Part shown: piece by piece, positions 55,069-63,630 of the stretch
Layout of the letters: every line of letters begins with the position of its first letter
Numbering within the stretch: the stretch's first letter is position 1
Assembly: GCA_020445785.1 (NCBI GenBank)
Contig: JAGRFZ010000028.1
Location: 1,524-65,523 of the forward strand
From: Rhodocyclaceae bacterium
GTDB lineage: Bacteria > Pseudomonadota > Gammaproteobacteria > Burkholderiales > Rhodocyclaceae
DNA: 64,000 nucleotides
Reading direction: 5' to 3'
Made by a program: the position numbers and the translations under genes
Notes under the pieces: generated by a model
What the model was told of the DNA's origin: nothing
The model's database searches: none
What the model saw: the letters and a program-made list of their open reading frames with translations, nothing else

Positions 55069-56321
55069 CTTCTCTGGGCGACTCCATAGAGTATGACGGT
55101 GGCTACGCCGGTGACGGCGATCTCGGCCAACAGGATGGCCGCCGCGGCGCCGGTGGATTGCCAGTTGGCGACGGCGGGAACGAAAGCCACGAGGAAGACG
55201 GCGCAGGCGACCAACTGCAGGCGCATCTGGGCGCGGTCTTCGTTCAGCGGAATCAGTCCGAGGGTGGTGGCGGCGGAGCGTAGAAAGGTCACGGCCGGCA
55301 CCAGGATCAGGATGGAAAGCACGGCGAGGCTCTGTGGTTCGGCGCGCCCCAGGTAGATGCGCAACACCGTCTCGCCGTTGAAGTGCACGAGCAGTCCGAT
55401 GGCGGCCAGGCCGGCGGCTACGACGGCGGAAATCTGGCCCAGCCGTTTCAGCGCATGGTGTGGCGATTCGCCGAATCTGCGCGAGAAATACGGAAACAAT
55501 GCCTTGTTCAGCGGCAAGTACGAAAAGCGAAGCATGTAGCAGAGCTTGTCGATGGCGGCGAAGGGCGCAAGCTGTGCCGAGGAAACGAGGTAGCCCAGCA
55601 GAATCACGGGTCCGTGGACGAGCACGGTGCCGCAAAGATTGGATACGAATAGGTAGCGGCCGGCGGCGAGATTGGACCGCAGTTGGTGCCAGGTCGGCCG
55701 GCTCTGCCGAGCGCCGACCGCCCGGCTCGCGCGATGGTGCAGCAGCCATGCCGGGATCATCGTGCCGAATGTCAGAATGGAGATTGCCAGCGCGCCGTCG
55801 TCGGCATTGCGAACGAGAAGCAGCAGGCAGGCCAGCGCGGCGAGCCGGCCGCCGATGAGGATTGTGACCGGCAGCGCGAGTCGTTCCCGCGCCTGGTGGA
55901 ACCACAGCGGAAGCAGGGCGTTCGCCACCAGCAAGGGCGCTCCGGCGAGGGCAAACCCGATGCCGAGGTCGCCACGTAGTCCGCAGGCCAGCAGATAGGC
56001 GAGCAGGGCCGGCCCGAGGATCAGGAATTTCGAATGCTGGGTGAGGTAGAAGATCCGGTTGGTCCGCGTGGCGTCGTCGCGAACGCGCGCCAGTTCCCGC
56101 ACCGCCGTGAAGTTGAAGCCATATTCGACGATCATCGAAAAAGCGATTGCGGTCGAATAGACGAAGGCGACGTTGCCGAACGATTCGTCGCCGAGGGTCC
56201 GGATCAGGTAGGGATAGATCAGCAGCGGCGTCGCGACGCCGGACAATTGGAACAGCAGCATCCAACTGGCATTGGCTAGGATCGTGCGGCGAACGCCCGG
56301 CTTGGCTGCGCTTGGATGCAT
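55059..56321 (-). CDS. Wzx-type polysaccharide flippase
   Basis: 420 residues with about 12 hydrophobic segments. MLLFQLSGVATPLLIYPYLI, RTLGDESFGNVAFVYSTAIA and KFLILGPALLAYLLACGLRG match the N-terminal helices of oligosaccharide flippases. LNKALFPYFSRRFGES and AIGLLVHFNGETVLRIYLGR are the typical helix 7-8 region. It moves the lipid-linked repeat unit across the inner membrane for Wzy. It lies on the minus strand with the acyltransferase-sulfotransferase gene following. The 347-bp region upstream lacks a gene. Confidence 0.9.
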   Translation of the reverse strand: MHPSAAKPGVRRTILANASWMLLFQLSGVATPLLIYPYLIRTLGDESFGNVAFVYSTAIAFSMIVEYGFNFTAVRELARVRDDATRTNRIFYLTQHSKFLILGPALLAYLLACGLRGDLGIGFALAGAPLLVANALLPLWFHQARERLALPVTILIGGRLAALACLLLLVRNADDGALAISILTFGTMIPAWLLHHRASRAVGARQSRPTWHQLRSNLAAGRYLFVSNLCGTVLVHGPVILLGYLVSSAQLAPFAAIDKLCYMLRFSYLPLNKALFPYFSRRFGESPHHALKRLGQISAVVAAGLAAIGLLVHFNGETVLRIYLGRAEPQSLAVLSILILVPAVTFLRSAATTLGLIPLNEDRAQMRLQLVACAVFLVAFVPAVANWQSTGAAAAILLAEIAVTGVATVILYGVAQRRCR

Positions 56322-56668
56322 GGACTGGGTTCGAACGGTCGATACGCGGCGAAGGGAGTGGTGCCAGCGGGCGTTCGGCTCGGCGGAAAGCCGGTCTTGC
56401 GCCGACGATCCGATGATCGTCGGCTCACGGGCCGCCCGGCAGCCGATCCGATACTGTGGCGGGCGCGCCCGAGAGCGCGGCGGGCCGAACGCACTGGGTG
56501 CCTAAAGGCTAACCAAGGGTTCTCGATGACGCAATGCAATAGATGCATCTGTATTTTTCACCGGGAGGGGCAACCCGCGTCGGCGGCGAAGCGGCGCGCG
56601 CGCCACGCGGCCTTGCCGGACGCCGCTCCGGCGGCCGCTGCGCGACACCCCGTCGGCGAAGGGCGGGA
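56322..56668. promoter_or_regulatory. Region between wzx and cysNC with an inverted repeat
   Basis: 347 bp without a gene, upstream of wzx on the minus strand. A perfect inverted repeat, GCCGACGATC-CGAT-GATCGTCGGC, lies at 56401-56424 (10-bp arms, 4-bp loop). It could be a hairpin ending cysNC or an operator near a wzx promoter. No clear -35/-10 was found. Confidence 0.4.
56401..56424. repeat. 10-bp inverted repeat upstream of wzx
   Basis: GCCGACGATC and GATCGTCGGC separated by CGAT. Perfect arms; no T-run either side. Candidate operator or hairpin between cysNC and wzx. Confidence 0.55.
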
Positions 56669-58582
56669 CTACTTCTCCGAAAACAGGATGCCGTGGGTGC
56701 GCAGTGCTTCGATGACCCGGTCGGCCGCCTCGTCCGGCGTGCACAGCGAAGTGTCGATGCGCAGCTCCGGATCTTCCGGCTCCTCGTAGGGCGAATCGAT
56801 GCCGGTGAAGTTCTTCAGCTCACCACGCCGGGCCTTCTTGTAGAGGCCCTTCGGGTCGCGTTCCTCGGCCACCGCCAGCGGCGTGGCGACGTGCACTTCG
56901 ACGAACTCGTCGGCTTCGACCAGCCCCCGCGCCATGCGTCGCTCCGAGCGGAACGGCGAGATGAAGGCGGTCAGCACGACGAGGCCGGCATCGAGCATCA
57001 GCTTGGCGACCTCGCCGACCCGGCGGATGTTCTCGACGCGGTCGGCATCGGTGAAGCCGAGGTCCTTCGACAGGCCGTGGCGGACGTTGTCGCCGTCCAG
57101 CAGATAGGTGTGGTGGCCCATGGCGTGGAGTTTCTGCTCGACCAGGTTGGCGATCGTCGACTTGCCTGCACCCGACAGGCCGGTGAGCCAGACGACGCAG
57201 GGCTTCTGGTGCTTGAGTCGACCCCGGGCGGCCTTGTCCACATCCACATGCTGCATGTGGATGTTGTCGGCGCGGCGCAACGCGAAATGGATCATGCCGG
57301 CGCCGACCGTATTGTTGCTGAGCCGATCGACCAGGATGAAACCCCCGGTGTCGCGGTTGTCCTCGTAGGGATCGAAGGCGATCTGGCGGTCGAGGCCGAG
57401 GTTGCAGATGCCGATGGCATTCAACTCGAGCTGCTTGGCGGCGACATGCTCCATGGTGTTCACGTTCACTTGGTGCTTGATCTCGGTGATCGTCGCGGTG
57501 ACGGTCTTGGCGCCGATCTTCAACAGATAGTTGCGGCCGGGCAGCATCGGTTCGTCGTGCATCCACACCAGCGCGACTTCGAACTGGTCGGAGGTGCCGG
57601 CCGGCGCATCGGCGGTGGAGATCACATCGCCGCGCGAGATGTCGACCTCGTCGGCCATGGTCAGGGTCACCGATTGGCCGGCGACGGCCTTGTCGAGGTC
57701 GCCATCGCGGGTCACGATGCGCGCCACCGAGCTGCTCTTCCCGGAGGGTTGGACGCGGATCGCGTCGCCGACCTGGACGGTGCCGCCGGCGATCGTTCCG
57801 GCGAAACCGCGGAAATCGAGGTTGGGGCGGTTGACCCACTGCACCGGCAGTCGGAACGGGCTGCGCTGCAGGCGCTCCTCGTCGATCTCGACCGTCTCGA
57901 GGTAGCCCATCAGGGTCGTGCCGTGGTACCAGGGCATGGCCTCCGACGGCGTCACGATATTGTCGCCGCGGAATGCCGACATCGGGATGAAGGTGACATC
58001 GTCGATGCCGATCTGGGCAGCGAACGCGCGATAGTCGTCGACGATGCGGCGGAAGGTCGACTCCGAATAGCCGACCAGATCCATCTTGTTGATCGCGACG
58101 ACCACGTGGCGAATGCCGATCATGCGCACCAGATAGCTGTGGCGCCGAGTCTGGGTCAGGATGCCTTTGCGGGCATCGACCATCAGCACCGCAGCGTCGG
58201 CGGTCGAGGCGCCGGTGACCATGTTGCGGGTGTACTGTTCGTGCCCCGGCGTATCGGCAACGATGAACTTGCGGCGATCAGTGGAGAAGAAGCGATAGGC
58301 GACGTCGATCGTGATGCCCTGCTCTCGCTCGGCGGCGAGGCCGTCGACCAGCAGGGCGAAGTCAATCTCCTCGCCCTGGGTGCCGTACTTGCGGGAATCG
58401 GCCTCCATCGCTGCCAGTTGGTCCTCGAACAGCATCTTGGATTCATAAAGCAGGCGGCCGATGAGGGTGCTCTTGCCGTCGTCCACGCTGCCGCAGGTGA
58501 TGAACCGCAGCAGGCTCTTGTTCTCGTGGCTCTTGAGGTATTGCTCGATGTCGGTGGCGATGAGGTCGGATACGTGGGCCAT
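56669..58582 (-). CDS. cysNC: CysNC: sulfate adenylyltransferase subunit 1 fused to APS kinase
   Basis: 637 residues. CysN part: [20 protein letters not shown] (GTPase G1), [20 protein letters not shown] [40 protein letters not shown] (G3) and NKMDLVGYS (G4), then the C-terminal EF-Tu-like domain. CysC part from about residue 450: [20 protein letters not shown] (P-loop), [20 protein letters not shown] and [17 protein letters not shown]. The fused enzyme helps CysD activate sulfate to APS and then phosphorylates APS to PAPS, the donor for sulfotransferases. It lies downstream of cysD on the same strand with a 57-bp gap. Confidence 0.96.
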   Translation of the reverse strand: MAHVSDLIATDIEQYLKSHENKSLLRFITCGSVDDGKSTLIGRLLYESKMLFEDQLAAMEADSRKYGTQGEEIDFALLVDGLAAEREQGITIDVAYRFFSTDRRKFIVADTPGHEQYTRNMVTGASTADAAVLMVDARKGILTQTRRHSYLVRMIGIRHVVVAINKMDLVGYSESTFRRIVDDYRAFAAQIGIDDVTFIPMSAFRGDNIVTPSEAMPWYHGTTLMGYLETVEIDEERLQRSPFRLPVQWVNRPNLDFRGFAGTIAGGTVQVGDAIRVQPSGKSSSVARIVTRDGDLDKAVAGQSVTLTMADEVDISRGDVISTADAPAGTSDQFEVALVWMHDEPMLPGRNYLLKIGAKTVTATITEIKHQVNVNTMEHVAAKQLELNAIGICNLGLDRQIAFDPYEDNRDTGGFILVDRLSNNTVGAGMIHFALRRADNIHMQHVDVDKAARGRLKHQKPCVVWLTGLSGAGKSTIANLVEQKLHAMGHHTYLLDGDNVRHGLSKDLGFTDADRVENIRRVGEVAKLMLDAGLVVLTAFISPFRSERRMARGLVEADEFVEVHVATPLAVAEERDPKGLYKKARRGELKNFTGIDSPYEEPEDPELRIDTSLCTPDEAADRVIEALRTHGILFSEK

Positions 58583-58639
58583 CTTCAGGGATTCCGTTTC
58601 GGGTTTCGGGGCGTCGCGGGGCGGTGGGGCGGGAGCGCC

Positions 58640-59539
58640 TCAGAAATAGCCTTCCTGCTTCTTCTTCTCCATCGATCCTGCCGAATCGTGGTCGATGACC
58701 CGTCCCTGGCGTTCGGAGGTCTTGGTCAGCAACATCTCCTGGATGATCTGGGGCAGCGTATCCGCCTCGGACTCGACCGCGCCGGTCAGCGGATAGCAGC
58801 CGAGGGTGCGGAAGCGCACCTTGCGCATCATCGGTACCTCGCCGGGCTTGAGCGGCATGCGCTCGTCGTCGACCATGATCAGCGTGCCGTCGCGCATCAC
58901 CACCGGGCGCTCTGCCGAATAGTAGAGCGGTACGATCGGGATGCTCTCGAGGTAGATGTACTGCCAGATGTCGAGCTCGGTCCAGTTCGACAGCGGGAAC
59001 ACCCGCATGGATTCGCCCTTGTGCTTGCGGGCGTTGTAGAGCCTCCACAGTTCCGGGCGCTGGTTCTTGGGGTCCCAGCGGTGCTGTGCGGTTCGGAACG
59101 AGAAGATGCGCTCCTTGGCACGCGATTTCTCTTCGTCACGACGGGCGCCGCCGAATGCGGCATCGAAACCGTACTTGTCGAGGGCCTGTTTCAGGGCCTC
59201 GGTCTTCATGATGTCGGTGTGGATCGCCGAGCCGTGGGTGAATGGGTTGATGCCCTTGGCCACGCCTTCCTCATTGACGTGCACCAGCAACTCGAGACCC
59301 AGCTCGCGGGCCATGCGGTCACGGAACCGGTACATGTCCTGGAATTTCCAGGTGGTGTCCACGTGCAGTAGCGGGAACGGAGGCTTGGCGGGATGGAATG
59401 CCTTCATCGCCAGATGAAGCATCACCGCGCTGTCCTTGCCGATCGAGTACAGCATCACCGGATTTTCGGCTTCGGCGACCACTTCGCGCATGATGTGGAT
59501 GCTTTCGGCTTCCAGCCGCTGCAGGTGAGTGAGTGTCAT
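58640..59539 (-). CDS. cysD: CysD: sulfate adenylyltransferase subunit 2
   Basis: 299 residues. [20 protein letters not shown] is the standard CysD N-terminus. The PP-loop reads [20 protein letters not shown], followed by [40 protein letters not shown] and [20 protein letters not shown], with the usual terminus EKKKQEGYF. With CysN it forms APS from sulfate and ATP. The start at 59539 has AGAGGA 5 bp upstream. The frame is open upstream to 60394 without a stop and encodes an IS630-like protein, so a fusion of 584 residues is possible. Confidence 0.95.
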   Translation of the reverse strand: MTLTHLQRLEAESIHIMREVVAEAENPVMLYSIGKDSAVMLHLAMKAFHPAKPPFPLLHVDTTWKFQDMYRFRDRMARELGLELLVHVNEEGVAKGINPFTHGSAIHTDIMKTEALKQALDKYGFDAAFGGARRDEEKSRAKERIFSFRTAQHRWDPKNQRPELWRLYNARKHKGESMRVFPLSNWTELDIWQYIYLESIPIVPLYYSAERPVVMRDGTLIMVDDERMPLKPGEVPMMRKVRFRTLGCYPLTGAVESEADTLPQIIQEMLLTKTSERQGRVIDHDSAGSMEKKKQEGYF

Positions 59540-60394
59540 TGAAGTCCTCTCCGTTCTAGCGCGCGGGCCCCGCTTGGGGCCCGCAGAAGTGTTCGTTCGA
59601 GCCGCCGGCGGCGATTCGTCGCGAGGCGGCTGCACCAATTGCACCCGGGCCGCCTCGCGCGTCAGCCAGGCCTGCAGTTCACCGACGCGGCGGATGTCGG
59701 CGCCGCGATGGACTGCGACGATCGGGCGGCCCGCGTCGCGGTGCAGGCGCGACAGGAAGTCGATCAGCCCCCCGGCGGCCAGCGGGCTGTCAACGACCAG
59801 CCAGCGCAGTCGTCCGCGGGCATCGTGGGCGAACAGCTGGTGCCTGCCGCCGGCCAGCGCCCGCTCGCCGGACCAGAACACGCGCTTGCCCGCGCGGCGC
59901 GCATTATCGGCGATCGATGCGTACTCCGCATCCATCCAGCGCTGCAGCGCACGCGACCGACTGAGTCGGGCCAGGGCCTGGAGGTCCGGCGCAGCCAGCC
60001 CCCATTCCGCGAGATAGCCGGCAATGGTGCGCTCGGCGACCTCGATGCCGAATGCCGAGCCGATGTGTGCGCGTACGACTGCGTTGTTCCACAGTGTGAC
60101 CTGGGCGCCGGCGGCTTCCGGCGCCTGCTCGCACAGGGCCGCGCGGATGCGCGCCGCGGTGTCGCCCTGCAGAACGCGTCCGCCACCCGGTCTGCGCCCG
60201 CGCGGGCGGACGTCGACGGCGTCCCAGCCGCCGGCTTCGAAGGCCTTGCAGGCGCTGATGATGGTCGGTGCCGACAGGCCGGTATGCTCGCTCACGTGGG
60301 CCAGCGTCAGCCCCTGCCGACGCAGTTCGACAGCCCGCCGGCGTCGTGCATTCAGTTGCCGGGTGGTCAGTCGTTTCCCGTTCAAGTTCGTCAC
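59540..60394 (-). CDS. IS630-transposase-derived HTH protein, in frame with cysD
   Basis: 285 codons on the minus strand from a GTG at 60394, which open [20 protein letters not shown] and join cysD with no stop codon. The first 60 residues are an HTH ([40 protein letters not shown]). The region [20 protein letters not shown] with GYLAEWGL is a second winged part. Next comes a remnant of the IS630 DDE domain: [20 protein letters not shown] and [20 protein letters not shown], where the catalytic Asp positions read S/G and H. So it looks like a domesticated, catalytically dead transposase, possibly a regulator of cysD. Its true end, and whether it is fused to CysD, is open. Confidence 0.65.
59544..59550 (-). 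promoter_or_regulatory. Shine-Dalgarno supporting the internal cysD start
   Basis: AGAGGAC lies directly upstream of the cysD ATG (59539). It supports independent initiation of cysD inside the longer frame that begins at 60394. Confidence 0.5.
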
Positions 60395-60511
60395 GCAAGT
60401 TGGCCTGCCCGGATATTAAACAATTTCAAGGCTGGATACTTGTTTAAACATATAACTACAATGCATTTCGCCGGCTTGCGGTAGATTTCGAACCCTTTCG
60501 AGGAAGGTGCG
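60395..60511. promoter_or_regulatory. AT-rich divergent region with TTAAACAA/TTGTTTAA repeats
   Basis: 117 bp between the HTH-cysD frame and cysQ. It is unusually AT-rich for this window. TTAAACAA at 60416-60423 and TTGTTTAA at 60440-60447 form an 8-bp inverted repeat with a 16-bp spacer, and the perfect palindrome TGTTTAAACA lies at 60441-60450. These are good candidates for regulator binding, either for the adjacent IS630-derived HTH protein or for a CysB-type regulator elsewhere. TACAAT at 60457-60462 could be a -10 box toward cysQ. Confidence 0.5.
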
Positions 60512-61279
60512 ATGAAGGACATGTTGGCCTTGTTGGACGAATTGATTCCGGTGGTCCGTGCGGCCGGCGACGTGGTCATGGCCGTGTACGGCACCGATTT
60601 CGCCGTGCGCGGCAAGGACGATGCCTCGCCGGTGACCGAGGCCGACGAGCGGGCGGAGGCACTGATCGTGCCGGCCCTCGAGCAGCTTCTGCCGGGCGTG
60701 CCGGTGGTGGCCGAGGAGGCGGTGGCGGCAGGCCGGGTGCCTCAGGTGGGCGAGCGATTCTGGCTGGTGGATCCGCTCGATGGGACCAAGGAGTTCATCA
60801 ACCGCAACGGCGAGTTCACCGTCAACGTGGCACTGATCGAAGCCGGCCAACCGATCCTCGGGGTCGTCCTCGCGCCTGCGCTCGGCCAACTCTACGCGGG
60901 CGCTCGCGGTGCCGGCGCCTTCGTCGAGGACGCCAACGGCCGCCGCCCGATCCAGGTGCGGGCGGAGCCGGAGGAGGGACTTACCGTGGTTGCCAGTCGT
61001 TCCCACGGAGACGCCGACGCGCTCGCGCGCTTCCTCGAAGGGCGCCACGTGGCAGAAACGCGCAGCGCCGGCTCGTCATTGAAGATCTGCCTGGTGGCGT
61101 GCGGTGAGGCCGACGTCTATCCGCGCCTGGGAAGAACCATGGAATGGGATATCGCGGCGGGTCACGCGGTGCTGGCCGCCGCCGGCGGACGTCTGGTCGG
61201 GGTGGACGGTGCCCCGCTCGGCTATGGCAAGCCGGGCTTCGACAATCCCCACTTCGCGGCCTGGGGCGCGGGAGCCTGA
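60512..61279 (+). CDS. cysQ: CysQ: 3'(2'),5'-bisphosphate nucleotidase
   Basis: 255 residues, normal CysQ length. RFWLVDPLDGTKEFINRNGE is the metal-binding motif of the inositol-monophosphatase superfamily (DPxDGT), VGERF-VDP preceding. GKDDASPVTEADERAEALIV is the N-terminal metal site and VYPRLGRTMEWDIAAGHAVL the C-terminal one (W-D-x-A-A-G-H-A). It splits PAP to AMP and phosphate. PAP is the product left by sulfotransferases and PAPS reductase, so its place beside cysNC/cysD and the sulfotransferase is meaningful. ATG at 60512. The SLC13 permease follows 74 bp later. Confidence 0.95.
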   Translation: MKDMLALLDELIPVVRAAGDVVMAVYGTDFAVRGKDDASPVTEADERAEALIVPALEQLLPGVPVVAEEAVAAGRVPQVGERFWLVDPLDGTKEFINRNGEFTVNVALIEAGQPILGVVLAPALGQLYAGARGAGAFVEDANGRRPIQVRAEPEEGLTVVASRSHGDADALARFLEGRHVAETRSAGSSLKICLVACGEADVYPRLGRTMEWDIAAGHAVLAAAGGRLVGVDGAPLGYGKPGFDNPHFAAWGAGA

Positions 61280-61353
61280 TCGATGTTGAGGAGGACGGCG
61301 GCGGCCGGGCTGCGGCGGGTAGGGTCCGCCTCTCCCGATTGCGGGCGGCGGCC

Positions 61354-63081
61354 ATGATGGCATGGTGGGTCGTGCTTGCGGTGGTCGCGCTGGTCTTCGT
61401 ACTGGTCAGTGGTCGGCTTGCGCCAGTGGTCGCGTTTCCGCTGTGGGCCGCAGGTTTCTACTTGTCCGGTGTGATCGACGAACAGCGCTTCCTCGGCAAC
61501 TACGCCAATCCCGCGCTGGCGACCCTGGTGTTGCTGATGCTGGTGTCCCTGGCGCTGGAGCGGGCACCGCTGATCGAGCGCTTCACGTCCCGGCTGCTGG
61601 CCGGTAGTGAGCGCTTCGCCCTGGTCAAGCTGTCGGCGGCGACCGCCTTGTGCTCGGCCTTTCTCAACAATACGGCCGTCGTCGGCGCGCTGCTCGGCGC
61701 GGTACGCAACCAGCAGCGGCATGCCCCGGCACGCCTTCTTATGCCATTGTCCTACGCGGCAATCCTTGGCGGCGTCGTGACCCTGGTCGGCACCTCGACC
61801 AATCTGGTGGTCAATTCCTTCGTCGTCGCTGCCGGTCTGCCAGCCTTGAAGATGTTCGACTTCATCTGGGTCGGAGTTCCGGTCGCCCTGATCGGCGTTG
61901 CGGTGCTGGCGCTCACCGCCTTGCGTCTGCCCGCGGCGTCCTCGGAAGCGCGCGGTCCAGGTCAACGCTATTTTCTCGAGGCCAAGGTGCTTGCCGGTTC
62001 GCCGTTGGTGGGGCGGAGCATCGAGGACAACCGAATGCGCAATCTCGAGGGCTTGTTTCTGGTCGAGATCCTGCGGGACGGGCGCCTGCTGTCTCCGGTG
62101 GGACCGGGCGAGGTGCTGGATGGGGGCGATCTGCTGATCTTTGCCGGCGAAGTCGGGCGGGTGCAGGTGCTCGAGCAGTTTCCCGGCCTCGAGGTATTCG
62201 GCAACCAGGCGGATGCGTTGCTGCGCGCCAATCTGGTCGAGGCGGTGATCGCCAGCGGCTCGGAACTCGCCAATCGTACGTTGCGGGAAGTCGACTTCCG
62301 GACCATGTTCGATGCCGGCGTGGTGGCGATCCGGCGCGGCGATCGGCCGCTGACCGGACAGCTCGGCCGCATTCCATTGCGCGTCGGCGACGCGCTGTTG
62401 CTGGCTACCGGTTCGGATTTTCGTCAGCACCGCAACATCGACCGGAACTTCCACGTGCTCGGCGCGACGCCCTTGCGTCCGCGCCTGAGCACGTCCGAAA
62501 CCCGCCTTGCACTGGGCCTCTTCGTCGGCGTGATCGCGCTGGCCGCATTCGGCGTGTTGCCGCTGCTGGCCGGCTTGTTGGTGCTGCTCGCGACCCTCCT
62601 GGGGCGTCGCGTACTGACGCTCGGCGAACTCCGCCGCCGATTCCCGTTCGAATTGATCCTCGTGATCGGTTCCGCGCTGACGGTCGCCGCCGGTCTCGAG
62701 CGCTCCGGTGCGGCGGCATTGCTCGCCGACGGGGTGCTCACGGTGATTGGCAGCGATAGTGCCAGGGCCACCCTGATCGGCATCTACCTGCTGACCGCCG
62801 TATTGACCGAACTGGTGTCGAACGCCGCTGCGGCGGCGCTGGTGTTTCCGTTGGCGATGTCGGCCGCCCACGCACTCGGAGTCGATCCAATGCCAATGGT
62901 GATGACCGTCGCCTATGGCGCAAGTGCTTGCTTTCTCATGCCATTCGGCTATCAGACCCACATGATGGTCTATTCGGTCGGACGATACTCGGTGCGCGAC
63001 TACCTGCGCGTGGGCTGGCCGCTGGCGCTTGCCTACGGCGTCGGCGTGGTCGTGCTGGTGCCCATCGCCTTTCCTTTCTGA
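61354..63081 (+). CDS. SLC13/DASS family permease with two RCK_C domains, probable sulfate transporter
   Basis: 575 residues. Helices at both ends (VVLAVVALVFVLVSGRLAPV, AALVFPLAMSAAHALGVDPM) flank a central cytoplasmic stretch (about residues 200-370) with two RCK_C/TrkA_C-like copies: KVLAGSPLVGRSIEDNRMRN and EVLDGGDLLIFAGEVGRVQV, then VEAVIASGSELANRTLREVD. SLC13 marks: FLNNTAVVGALLGAV and LVGTSTNLVVNSFVVAAGLP (N-T-x motif) and ELVSNAAAAALVFPLA. These carriers import sulfate or dicarboxylates with Na+. Location beside cysQ and cysDNC suggests sulfate, which is inference. Start is ATG-ATG at 61354. Confidence 0.85.
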   Translation: MMAWWVVLAVVALVFVLVSGRLAPVVAFPLWAAGFYLSGVIDEQRFLGNYANPALATLVLLMLVSLALERAPLIERFTSRLLAGSERFALVKLSAATALCSAFLNNTAVVGALLGAVRNQQRHAPARLLMPLSYAAILGGVVTLVGTSTNLVVNSFVVAAGLPALKMFDFIWVGVPVALIGVAVLALTALRLPAASSEARGPGQRYFLEAKVLAGSPLVGRSIEDNRMRNLEGLFLVEILRDGRLLSPVGPGEVLDGGDLLIFAGEVGRVQVLEQFPGLEVFGNQADALLRANLVEAVIASGSELANRTLREVDFRTMFDAGVVAIRRGDRPLTGQLGRIPLRVGDALLLATGSDFRQHRNIDRNFHVLGATPLRPRLSTSETRLALGLFVGVIALAAFGVLPLLAGLLVLLATLLGRRVLTLGELRRRFPFELILVIGSALTVAAGLERSGAAALLADGVLTVIGSDSARATLIGIYLLTAVLTELVSNAAAAALVFPLAMSAAHALGVDPMPMVMTVAYGASACFLMPFGYQTHMMVYSVGRYSVRDYLRVGWPLALAYGVGVVVLVPIAFPF

Positions 63082-63183
63082 ATCAAGCCGACCGTACCGC
63101 TTGGCGCACCATGACGAGCCGGCGACGAGACATCTTCTGGTGCGTGCAGCTTCTTGCAGAAAACCCACAGGAGCAAAACCGAC

Positions 63184-63525
63184 ATGGCTGGATTCGAACC
63201 GTACGACCGTGATGCGGAGGCGATCGAACGGGAGATCGCCTGCCGTGGCATGTTGCTCGGCATCGATTGGGACGACACCGCGCAGCTGCGGCTGCTGGCC
63301 ACGGAGATGCTCGACGGTGGCGCCGAGCTCGTGCAGCGGCTGGCGCGCTCGAGTGATGCGCGGGAGCGTGCCAGGGGCGAATTGTTCGCGCTGGCGATCC
63401 TGATGCAGCAAACCATGGCCGAGAGTGCCGGGCGCGACATCCACACCCATGGTGGCCGGGTGTGGAAGGCCTTGGGACGGGCGCTGTTCGACGCCGCGGC
63501 GAGCCGGAGAATGACGAATCAGTGA
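63184..63525 (+). CDS. Small hypothetical protein, 113 aa
   Basis: MAGFEPYDRDAEAIEREIAC starts a 113-residue protein that is charged and helical, with LRLLATEMLDGGAELVQRLA, GELFALAILMQQTMAESAGR and a C-terminal RALFDAAASRRMTNQ. No known domain is recognised. The ATG at 63184 has AGGAGC upstream (63168). It lies between the SLC13 permease and the secreted-protein gene on the same strand. Function not assigned. Confidence 0.65.
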   Translation: MAGFEPYDRDAEAIEREIACRGMLLGIDWDDTAQLRLLATEMLDGGAELVQRLARSSDARERARGELFALAILMQQTMAESAGRDIHTHGGRVWKALGRALFDAAASRRMTNQ

Positions 63526-63550
63526 TCTCTATGTCATTTTTCGTAATTCC

Positions 63551-63579
63551 TTGCATGGATGCAGATGGAATACTCTAAT
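63551..63579 (+). promoter_or_regulatory. Candidate sigma70 promoter upstream of the final gene
   Basis: TTGCAT (63551-63556) and TCTAAT (63574-63579) are separated by 17 bp. The -10 box matches five of six consensus bases. The start would fall near 63586, at the head of the hairpin at 63590. Confidence 0.45.
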
Positions 63580-63589
63580 GTCTCCTCCA

Positions 63590-63606
63590 GAGCCGCTTTT
63601 CGGCTC
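63590..63606 (+). repeat. Hairpin at the predicted mRNA 5' end
   Basis: GAGCCG-CTTTT-CGGCTC, a 6-bp stem with a 5-nt loop, lies just downstream of the predicted start site and 24 bp before the ATG at 63631. Short 5' hairpins of this sort can stabilise the transcript. A strong AAGGAGG (63619-63625) follows. Confidence 0.5.
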
Positions 63607-63630
63607 GAATCTTCAAGCAAGGAGGTCTGC

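Noticed and set aside
55069..56265. Upstream part of a long minus-strand frame (878 codons) running into the acyltransferase
   Set aside because: This part is antisense or out of frame to wzx and lacks domain signals. The acyltransferase starts at 55068.
56543..59371. 942-codon plus-strand frame antisense to cysNC and cysD
   Set aside because: The complementary frame encodes CysNC and CysD with complete motifs. This frame is a GC-bias shadow.
59540..60394. Active IS630 element
   Set aside because: The catalytic acidic residues appear replaced, no second partner frame and no clear terminal inverted repeats were found, so it is treated as a domesticated relic.
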